A DNA stretch of 5,038 bases, taken from positions 1-5,038 of the forward strand of contig JAGXHZ010000104.1 of NCBI GenBank assembly GCA_024635855.1, given 5' to 3'. Below are positions 1-3,814 of the stretch, piece by piece. This DNA comes from Sulfuricurvum sp. Lineage in GTDB: Bacteria > Campylobacterota > Campylobacteria > Campylobacterales > Sulfurimonadaceae. Numbering within the stretch: the stretch's first letter is position 1; each line of letters starts with the position of its first letter. Under the pieces are notes generated by a model, which did not search any database, was not told the origin of the DNA, and was given only the letters and a program-made list of their open reading frames with translations. Both the position numbers and the translations under genes were made by a program.

Positions 1-53
1 AAAGGTCGAAGAAGCGTTTTAAACACAAAAAGCCTTTTTAAAAAATAATGTAG

Positions 54-59
54 ATTATA
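54..59 (-). promoter_or_regulatory. possible -10 element reading off the left edge
   Basis: The minus strand reads a perfect TATAAT here, in an AT-rich surrounding and beyond the end of the first toxin gene, pointing out of the window. No -35 is recognisable, and the gene it would serve is not visible. AT-rich spacers produce such hexamers by chance, so this is tentative. The rest of 1-159 holds no coding region I can support, only a weak CACTT/AAGTG hairpin (136-148) just after the toxin stop codon. Confidence 0.25.
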
Positions 60-159
60 CTATAAACGAATAATTTTCGCCCAAAATCCACTGATAAATC
101 AACCATTGAGCAGCTTTTGCATCAGTCTACATTCCCACTTGGAAAGTGAACGAGAGAAC

Positions 160-447
160 TCAGATATTTCTTGGTTTAAAATTTTGATGATTTATGAAAG
201 AGGTAATGACAATCATATCATCTTGAATAACATAGACGATCACATAGCCTTTAAAAACTAAATCTCGCACATTATTATCGTCATAATAAATCGATTTTCG
301 GCAACGATACGGCATATCAACCAATGATCTGCAATGAACCATCAACGCTTGTTTAAATTCGCGTGCCGCACTCGGTTTATCTTCCGCTATTCTATCAAGT
401 TGCGCTATTAGAGCAACCATAAATTCGGGATCGAATTTAATCTTCAT
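160..447 (-). CDS. ParE/RelE-family toxin of a type II toxin-antitoxin module
   Basis: This 95-residue protein has the size and layout of the ParE/RelE toxin fold: a short first strand (MKIKFDPEF), two helices rich in charged residues (about residues 8-42), then a beta-sheet half. That half includes MPYRCRKSIYYDD (45-57), NVRDLVFKGYVIVY (59-72) and a last strand MIVITSF (78-84). The block P-x-x-C-R-K-S...R-D-L-x-F-K-G-Y is typical of the ParE-like branch. ParE members poison DNA gyrase and RelE members cleave mRNA on the ribosome; which applies here cannot be told from sequence, and no RelE-type catalytic set is clear. The start ATG lies inside the end of the upstream antitoxin gene (11-bp overlap, 437-447) with no good Shine-Dalgarno, so its translation is probably coupled to the antitoxin. 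The stop TGA is at 160-162. The family call is firm; the target is open. Confidence 0.85.
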   Translation of the reverse strand: MKIKFDPEFMVALIAQLDRIAEDKPSAAREFKQALMVHCRSLVDMPYRCRKSIYYDDNNVRDLVFKGYVIVYVIQDDMIVITSFINHQNFKPRNI

Positions 448-757
448 AACGCGCTAACGCTTCGTCTAACATTTTTTCCGCTTCATCGATGGAGTGAAGT
501 TTGACTTTTTTTGCTCGTAGTGCGTCGACTTGTCGTGCTACCATTCGTTTATCAGCTTCGAACTGTCTGTGCTGAATTTCATGTTCGATCATTATTTCGA
601 GTTCATCGTTACGCATCAGAACAAAATCGAGTTTATTGTTTTTGAGAACGCCGATTTTATCAACCTCGTGATTAGCAAGCTTGGTAAGTACCGCTCCAAA
701 GTTTTTTGCTATATCGCTCGAACTCATCATTTCATTGGGTTTATAGGATAGCATCAT
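437..757 (-). CDS. Phd/YefM-like antitoxin, partner of the 160-447 toxin
   Basis: This 106-residue protein should bind and neutralise the toxin encoded directly after it and repress their shared promoter. Residues 1-58 look like the Phd/YefM DNA-binding and dimerisation half: YKPNEMMSSSDIAKNF, then DKIGVLKNNKLDFVLMRNDELE (33-54), which follows the family pattern of strand, K-N-N, strand, then 'xxYExL'-like acid residues. Residues 59-106 are highly charged and helical, as expected for the toxin-binding tail. The N-terminal half matches the neighbouring antitoxin at 1129-1419 in pattern, but the tails are unrelated. Two ATGs lie side by side (757 and 754). The Shine-Dalgarno GGGAG ends 3 nt before the first and 6 nt before the second, so initiation at 754 (one residue shorter) is equally plausible. 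Confidence 0.85.
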   Translation of the reverse strand: MMLSYKPNEMMSSSDIAKNFGAVLTKLANHEVDKIGVLKNNKLDFVLMRNDELEIMIEHEIQHRQFEADKRMVARQVDALRAKKVKLHSIDEAEKMLDEALARYED

Positions 758-763
758 AATCTC

Positions 764-779
764 CCGTGTAATCTTACGG
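764..779 (-). promoter_or_regulatory. imperfect inverted repeat, candidate operator of TA module 1
   Basis: The plus strand reads CCGTGTAATCTTACGG: the half-sites CCGT(g)TAA and TTACGG are complementary apart from one extra base. The repeat lies between the -10 (783-788) and the start codon and touches the Shine-Dalgarno of the antitoxin. A repressor bound here would block both transcription start and ribosome access. The operator role is inferred from the usual autoregulation of Phd/YefM modules. Confidence 0.4.
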
Positions 780-782
780 AAT

Positions 783-788
783 ATTATA
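783..788 (-). promoter_or_regulatory. -10 box of TA module 1
   Basis: The minus strand reads TGTATAAT with the hexamer at 783-788, about 26 bases before the antitoxin start. It lies in the 57-bp gap between the two TA modules, so module 1 need not depend on readthrough from module 2. No -35 is recognisable. The place where one would sit is covered by an 11-bp AT palindrome, TTTTCTGAAAA (804-814), which directly abuts the stop codon of the preceding toxin gene. Confidence 0.6.
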
Positions 789-814
789 CAGGTTTTTTAG
801 AAGTTTTCTGAAAA

Positions 815-1129
815 TTATTTGCCATTAGATTCCCTCAACCGTTTCAATGCCGTTTTATAGACACTCATATCGTCTCGTTCACCAATCGCCATGATATAAA
901 TCAAAATCTCATTTTCGACCACTTCATAGACGATCCGAATCTTCTTTTTTTCAGCGTACATTTTTCGATACCCAGAAAGATCAATCCCGTTTCGATTTCC
1001 GAGCCGTTCTCCAAGTTCAGGATGAGAAGCGATTTTAATGAGCTGTTTTGCAACCCGCTCGCGCACCCCTTTATCTAACTCCAAAAACTCTTCTTCAGCC
1101 TCAGGATGAAATTTGATCTCGTAACGCAT
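815..1129 (-). CDS. RelE/ParE-family toxin of the second TA module
   Basis: This 104-residue toxin is of the RelE type. It has a first strand MRYEIKFHPEAEEEFLELD, a helical pair (about 10-35), and a beta half with LSGYRKMYAEKKKIRIVYEV (51-70) and EILIYIMAIGERDDMSVYKTA (74-94). The YR-K...R-I-V-Y...A-I-G-x-R...V-Y-x-x-A pattern matches RelE/StbE proteins, where basic residues (K61-K63, R65, R85) and Y91 are candidates for the mRNA-cleaving site. It differs clearly from the toxin at 160-447, so the two modules are not a recent duplication. Its ATG overlaps the antitoxin stop by one base (TAATG, base 1129), indicating translational coupling; the AGGA upstream is too far to be a strong ribosome site. 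The stop is TAA at 815-817. Confidence 0.88.
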   Translation of the reverse strand: MRYEIKFHPEAEEEFLELDKGVRERVAKQLIKIASHPELGERLGNRNGIDLSGYRKMYAEKKKIRIVYEVVENEILIYIMAIGERDDMSVYKTALKRLRESNGK

Positions 1130-1419
1130 TAGAGGGAGATTCCTGCTTTTGCCATAACTTCATTAAAAGGGATATACGACTCTTTCGGCGTAGTTTTGCG
1201 TTCACGGATGAGTTCTGCCAAACCGATGTGTTCTGCCATGTCAGCAAGCTCTTTGATCCGTTCATATTCTTCGACACTTAGCATCACCGCTTCAGGACGG
1301 TTGTTTTTCATCACGGCGATTTTTTCGACAGTTTGGTGAGAAATTTTATCTAATGTTTGACGAAGGGATTTTAGCAGATCAGTAACTGAAACCATTTCGT
1401 CACGGCTGTATGCGATCAT
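1129..1419 (-). CDS. Phd/YefM-family antitoxin of the second TA module
   Basis: This 96-residue protein opens with a Phd/YefM N-terminal domain: IAYSRDEMVSVTDLLKSLR, then VEKIAVMKNNRPEAVMLSVE (31-50), followed by EEYERIKELAD. These are the family's strand, KNN-x-P-x-A-V-M-L-S and E-x-Y-E-R hallmarks. The tail (about 62-96, HIGLAELIRERKTTPKESYIPFNEV) should wrap the RelE-like toxin encoded next. It should repress its own promoter, more strongly when bound to toxin. The start ATG has an AAGGA Shine-Dalgarno 7 bases upstream, which fixes the start. It heads a two-gene operon with the toxin at 815-1129. Confidence 0.9.
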   Translation of the reverse strand: MIAYSRDEMVSVTDLLKSLRQTLDKISHQTVEKIAVMKNNRPEAVMLSVEEYERIKELADMAEHIGLAELIRERKTTPKESYIPFNEVMAKAGISL

Positions 1420-1436
1420 AAGTAATCCTTTATAGT

Positions 1437-1450
1437 ATTCTTTAAAGAAT
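1437..1450 (-). promoter_or_regulatory. perfect 14-bp palindrome, candidate operator of TA module 2
   Basis: ATTCTTTAAAGAAT is its own reverse complement over all 14 bases. It shares two bases with the -10 box (1449-1454) and covers the expected transcription start. This is where an antitoxin or toxin-antitoxin complex would shut down its own operon. The operator role is inferred; the palindrome is directly visible. Confidence 0.55.
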
Positions 1451-1454
1451 TATA
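1449..1454 (-). promoter_or_regulatory. -10 box of TA module 2
   Basis: The minus strand reads TGTATAAT, the same octamer as in the module 1 promoter, about 30 bases before the antitoxin ATG. No -35 is recognisable. The 14-bp palindrome begins within this hexamer and runs downstream of it. Confidence 0.6.
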
Positions 1455-1485
1455 CAATATTTTTAGAGGATTTATGAATTACGTC

Positions 1486-1505
1486 ATTCCTGCGAAAGCG
1501 GGAAT
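1486..1505. repeat. short dispersed-repeat hairpin (copy C)
   Basis: ATTCCTGC-GAAA-GCGGGAAT forms an 8-bp stem with one T-G wobble and a four-base GAAA loop. It is flanked by CGTC on the left, so the minus strand reads hairpin then TGACG. The same hairpin-then-TGACG order is seen on the plus strand in the two larger repeats at 3071-3095 and 3713-3737, making this a minimal relative in inverted orientation. From memory, short elements of the form CATTCCCGCGAAAGCGGGAAT are scattered in many proteobacterial genomes. It lies between the small ORF (1558-1677) and the module 2 promoter. No T-run follows, so a terminator role is not supported. Confidence 0.6.
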
Positions 1506-1557
1506 CGAGGTTAAGAGTTATAGTTATCACCTGACCCATATTCTTTCTGAATAATTG

Positions 1558-1677
1558 TCAAAATGGGTGATTAAAAGTATCCTTTCCAATTTTTTCCTCC
1601 AAGCTTTCAAATGCTTCGAACTGCTTTAACAGTTCTGCACTTGTTGGATTGTCAATGATCTTTTTTGGCTTACTCAC
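1558..1677 (-). CDS. small 39-residue protein of unknown function, GTG start
   Basis: This ORF starts at GTG (1675-1677) and stops at TGA (1558-1560). It begins (M)SKPKKIIDNPTSAELL and has an acidic, helix-prone middle (KQFEAFESLEEKIG, 18-31) and a short tail ending NHPF. An AAGGA lies 6 bases before the GTG, an ideal spacing. The start overlaps by GTGA the stop codon of a coding remnant just upstream (1674-1745), a classic sign of translational coupling. These two independent signals argue that it is or was a real gene despite its length. I do not recognise the family. Its charge and position suggest a small partner protein (antitoxin- or adaptor-like) of the gene whose end is left upstream, but that is inference. 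Confidence 0.6.
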   Translation of the reverse strand: MSKPKKIIDNPTSAELLKQFEAFESLEEKIGKDTFNHPF

Positions 1678-1745
1678 AATGTTTCCTTGAGCTTATAACG
1701 TTTATAATGAGCAATCAAAAAGCTGCTTACGGGTTTTTGATTTGT
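1674..1745 (-). pseudogene. 23-codon C-terminal remnant of a lost gene
   Basis: In the minus-strand frame ending at TGA 1674-1676, the codons before the stop give SSFLIAHYKRYKLKETL, which looks like the end of a natural protein. The frame is closed by TAG at 1746-1748, and no ATG or ribosome site precedes it. Its stop overlaps the GTG of the 39-residue ORF as GTGA. The simplest reading is that a larger gene once ended here, coupled to the small ORF, and that its body was removed or replaced by the AT-rich zincin segment on the right. Alternatively this could be a chance frame in leader DNA of the small ORF. I do not recognise the family from so short a tail. Confidence 0.4.
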
Positions 1746-1759
1746 CTACGTTTTGATTT
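1713..1759. repeat. cluster of TTTTGATT repeats with a 9-bp perfect inverted pair
   Basis: AATCAAAAA (1713-1721) and TTTTTGATT (1734-1742) are exact reverse complements around a 12-base loop. The motif recurs as a direct repeat: GTTTTTGATTT at 1733-1743 and GTTTTGATTT at 1750-1759. The cluster lies between the stop of the zincin gene (1766) and the ORF remnant, exactly where the AT-rich segment ends. It could be a weak terminator of the zincin gene, since on the minus strand the right arm of the hairpin carries a T5 run, or the scar of a recombination event. Confidence 0.45.
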
Positions 1760-1765
1760 ATTATA

Positions 1766-2908
1766 TTATCCCTCAATATTTGTCTCAATTCTTCTCAAAA
1801 TACCTTCTATAACTTCATCGTAAGCTGAATATAGCCCCTCTATGCTCTCAATATTTTCTTTAAATCCGTCAATTTCTTTTATTACTAATCTAAGAAATCT
1901 TCTTCTATTCTGAAATGTTGGGTGACTGTTTGATTCTTCTTCAATAAAATCTTTAGATTTTATTCCCGATCTTAAATTTTCATATCTTAATGAAAGAATC
2001 ATTGAAGAAAAAAACAAATCAATCCCTATATATGAAAGTGCAGAATCGTACCCTTCTCTTAATAATGATTGATAAGCTAATATACATCCAATTAAATCTG
2101 CTTCATATTCTTCACGATGATCTTTTGATATTACATCTGTTTGTTCAATTTTAGCCATGGCTAACATAGCATTTTCATTCAAGTGACCAAGATGGAAATG
2201 CCCAAATTCATGACCAACTATCATGAGTTCCATACCATTTCTAATAAGGTTTATATATCCTTCATATTCCCTAGGTGCAAAATATTGTTTTGCTGCCCCA
2301 GGACGATTATTAATAGTATAATTTTCAAGAATATCAATTATTCTGTACATACATGAGTTTACATTTTTATTTAAATGTAAATCAACTTTTCTCTTTTCTA
2401 TTGATAAATGAGCACCTTCTTCACCTTTTGTTTCAAGAGGTAAGCATAATGAAAATGCTTTTGAAAATAGATGGCAATATAAAAATAGTTGGGAATCAAA
2501 AAGCAAAAATTCTTTTTCCACTTCAGGCAGTTTGATTGCACATGCATTAACCTCACCTGTAGGGATAGTTGAGTAATAAGGAAAATGTTTGAAGTTTAAT
2601 TTTAAATCTTTAGTTGACTGTTGAATACGAGTTACCAAACCTGTTAAAATATTATATTGACTAATTGACTCATATTTTGTTGGCAAAGTAAGTTGATCTT
2701 TATATAAAGTCTCAAACAATAAATCACTTTCCTCTTGGGAAATATGGCTATTTTCTAACCAACCTTTCATTTTTGAGAGGCAAATCTCGGCTTCCTTCTC
2801 AACCATTGTATAGTATTCATCAGTAAGTTGACCAAAATATCCATTTGATAGATATCTTTCTAAACATGCAAAGTCAGAGTCTGTATCTGATAAGTAAGTT
2901 ATTTTCAT
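1766..2908 (-). CDS. orphan HExxH zinc metalloprotease, M48- or Lit/U49-like
   Basis: This 380-residue protein carries a complete zincin active site: GHEFGHFHLGH at 232-242 (H233 and H237 bind zinc, E234 is the general base), EYEAD at 267-271 (E267 the likely third ligand), and SHP...NRRR at 328-337. The order HExxH, EYxAD, (S/T)HP...R matches M48 peptidases such as HtpX, but the membrane helices of that family are missing. Only YIGIDLFFSSMILSL (293-307) is notably hydrophobic and probably packs inside. Residues 1-220 are not recognisable. There is no signal peptide, so a cytoplasmic protein is likely. A Lit-like (U49) phage-exclusion protease or a repressor-cleaving ImmA-type peptidase are alternatives; the substrate is unknown. 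The gene is AT-rich: the line 2101-2160 is 19/60 G+C by count, against 32/60 at 4141-4200 in mutS2, suggesting transfer. The ATG has only a weak AGG upstream. It stands alone, not overlapping its neighbours. Confidence 0.75.
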   Translation of the reverse strand: MKITYLSDTDSDFACLERYLSNGYFGQLTDEYYTMVEKEAEICLSKMKGWLENSHISQEESDLLFETLYKDQLTLPTKYESISQYNILTGLVTRIQQSTKDLKLNFKHFPYYSTIPTGEVNACAIKLPEVEKEFLLFDSQLFLYCHLFSKAFSLCLPLETKGEEGAHLSIEKRKVDLHLNKNVNSCMYRIIDILENYTINNRPGAAKQYFAPREYEGYINLIRNGMELMIVGHEFGHFHLGHLNENAMLAMAKIEQTDVISKDHREEYEADLIGCILAYQSLLREGYDSALSYIGIDLFFSSMILSLRYENLRSGIKSKDFIEEESNSHPTFQNRRRFLRLVIKEIDGFKENIESIEGLYSAYDEVIEGILRRIETNIEG

Positions 2909-2946
2909 TTATTTCAGCCTATGTTTCTTAGTTCAAATTATTAAAC

Positions 2947-2955
2947 ATTTTAGCA
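2947..2955 (-). promoter_or_regulatory. extended -10 (TGCTAAAAT) of the zincin gene
   Basis: The minus strand reads TGCTAAAAT, an extended -10 of the TGnTAnAAT kind, about 38 bases before the zincin start codon. Part of it (TTAGCA, 2950-2955) pairs with TGCTAA at 2975-2980, an inverted repeat with a 19-base spacer that could be an operator. No -35 is visible. Support is moderate because the whole spacer is AT-rich. Confidence 0.4.
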
Positions 2956-3007
2956 CATTTCTAACAGACTATTTTGCTAACAATATCTATCTATCAAAAT
3001 TAAACAA

Positions 3008-3167
3008 AATGACATATTTTTATAAATTTTACTCTGAAATGAAGATGATTGCAAGTGGAAAGGGGAATAGATCCCGTATCAAGTACGGGATGACGGAGAG
3101 TGTTTCGTTCGTGGTGAGCTAGTCGAACCATGAACCCGTACACCCTTCGACACGCTCTGGGCGAACG
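3008..3167 (+). repeat. composite dispersed repeat, copy A
   Basis: Three parts are shared in order with copy B at 3641-3809. The AT-rich leader (3008-3041) agrees at 31 of 34 aligned positions. A small hairpin (3071-3091) has arms ATCCCGTA/TACGGGAT and loop TCAAG. The 77-base distal part (3091-3167), starting TGACGGAGAG, agrees at 71 of 77. The distal part holds a large imperfect hairpin with arms 3106-3127 and 3146-3167 (CGTTCG, GAGC and GTCGAA blocks paired) around an 18-base loop identical in both copies. Between leader and small hairpin the copies diverge. From memory, the segment CCCTTCGACAAGCTCAGGGCGAACGG and its relatives are widespread non-coding repeats in environmental proteobacteria. 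Relative to transcription it follows the stop of the exported-protein gene by 20 bases. Confidence 0.8.
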
Positions 3168-3187
3168 GAAAGGAAAAATGAGAAAGT

Positions 3188-3589
3188 TTAACGGTTATTA
3201 CCGTGACCTCTGTCACCATGATCGCGGTTGTCATGCCCACGATTACCGTGTTTTTCTCTATAACGCGGAGCATACTCGCGTTCGTACCAGTCATTACGCA
3301 CAAACAAGACCCGCTCACCGCAGGCATGATATTCACGACAATGTCTCTTCCAATTTTTGGCGTGGCTTGGTGGGACACGCAGATAGATTGGTGGGCGATT
3401 CATTGATATCCCATGTTCAATGATTCTCGGTTGAGTATAGAGAACCCTTGGTTGCGGGTAATCGCCGATATCAATTTGGCCATAAAAGCTGGGCTGACCG
3501 ATGCTAATCGAAACACCTACGTCGGCAGCGAGTGCCGGGACTGTGAGAGTGGCAGCGGTAATTACCGCTGATAGGAGTAAACGCTTCAT
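3188..3589 (-). CDS. small exported protein with His/Arg-rich tail, unknown function
   Basis: With the ATG at 3587-3589 this encodes 133 residues. That start is preferred over an in-frame ATG nine codons upstream because AAGGGG lies 5 bases before it and because it places a clean signal peptide at the N-terminus: MKRLLL, hydrophobic core, then PALA, with cleavage likely after A21. The mature part begins ADVGVSISIGQPSFYGQIDI, continues with a Pro/Tyr-rich section (44-68), then IYLRVPPSHAKNWKRHC (68-84). Two cysteines, C84 and C90 (CREYHAC), could form a disulfide in the periplasm. Residues 114-133 are a low-complexity His/Asp/Arg/Gly tail that might bind metal or polyanions. I recall the pattern 'SIGQPxFYGxIDIGDYPxPxxxYxQP...YLRVPPxHAKNW' from uncharacterised exported proteins of beta- and gammaproteobacteria; no function is known to me. 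If the genome is campylobacterotal, that hints at transfer. Direct repeats flank the gene. Confidence 0.8.
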   Translation of the reverse strand: MKRLLLSAVITAATLTVPALAADVGVSISIGQPSFYGQIDIGDYPQPRVLYTQPRIIEHGISMNRPPIYLRVPPSHAKNWKRHCREYHACGERVLFVRNDWYEREYAPRYREKHGNRGHDNRDHGDRGHGNNR

Positions 3590-3610
3590 TGTGACCCCTT
3601 TTTTCTGTAA

Positions 3611-3637
3611 TATCATTCACTATATCATAAAATGATA
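3611..3637 (-). promoter_or_regulatory. cluster of TATCAT half-sites in the promoter region of the exported-protein gene
   Basis: TATCAT occurs at 3611-3616 and 3623-3628 and its complement ATGATA at 3632-3637. The last two form a perfect inverted repeat (6-3-6) within 22-50 bases of the start codon. A TATGAT (-10-like) on the minus strand lies inside it at 3624-3629. The arrangement suggests a regulator site overlapping the promoter. The half-sites loosely resemble Fur-type GATAAT-like repeats, but not well enough to name the regulator. Confidence 0.35.
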
Positions 3638-3640
3638 CAT

Positions 3641-3809
3641 AATGAGATATTTTATAGATTTTACTCTGAAATGTGAAAGTTTGTAAAGGGAGTCTTGGAG
3701 AAAAGGAGATGGATTCCCAATCGAGTTGGGAATGACGGAGAGGGTTTCGTTCGTGGTGAGCTGCTCGAACCATGAACCCGTACACCCTTCGACTGGCTCA
3801 GGGCGAACG
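3641..3809 (+). repeat. composite dispersed repeat, copy B
   Basis: This is the second copy of the element at 3008-3167, in the same orientation. The leader is 3641-3673. The small hairpin at 3713-3733 has arms ATTCCCAA/TTGGGAAT and loop TCGAG. The distal part is 3733-3809 with large hairpin arms 3748-3769 and 3788-3809. The small hairpin differs from copy A in stem sequence while keeping 8 paired bases in both arms, which is compensatory change and implies the fold matters or that hairpins are swapped as modules. The element ends 5 bases from the mutS2 stop codon, and its leader overlaps the upstream region of the exported-protein gene. Confidence 0.8.
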
Positions 3810-3814
3810 CATAC

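Noticed and set aside
57..68. Plus-strand -10-like TATACTATAAAC
   Set aside because: No plus-strand gene follows within the window; chance match in AT-rich spacer.
38..107. Short minus-strand frame of 22 codons starting MVDLSVDFG
   Set aside because: No ribosome site, too short, and it covers a -10-like hexamer; most likely spacer.
530..751. Plus-strand frame opposite the first antitoxin
   Set aside because: Shadow of the antitoxin gene; no ribosome site and no recognisable protein pattern. The plus-strand frames at 2353-2535, 4317-4556 and 4695-5003 are rejected for the same reason.
3130..3423. Plus-strand frames antisense to the exported-protein gene
   Set aside because: They are open only because the His/Arg/Gly-rich sense strand leaves few stops. 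The sense frame has a signal peptide and Shine-Dalgarno, while these begin inside the repeat hairpin.
3590..3616. N-terminal extension of the exported protein from the ATG at 3616
   Set aside because: The ATG at 3589 has AAGGGG at ideal distance and starts a clean signal peptide; the extension would include the ribosome site itself as codons.
3504..3785. Minus-strand open frame of 93 codons running through repeat copy B and into the exported-protein gene
   Set aside because: Its first part is translated repeat (SQLDWES-like text typical of hairpin repeats) and the rest is the exported gene in another frame; there is no ribosome site.
3008..3809. CRISPR-like array
   Set aside because: Only two long copies 630 bases apart, with a gene between and internal dyads; no regular short spacers.
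3008..3809. Insertion sequence carrying the exported-protein gene
   Set aside because: The flanking copies are direct rather than terminal inverted repeats, and there is no transposase in the window.
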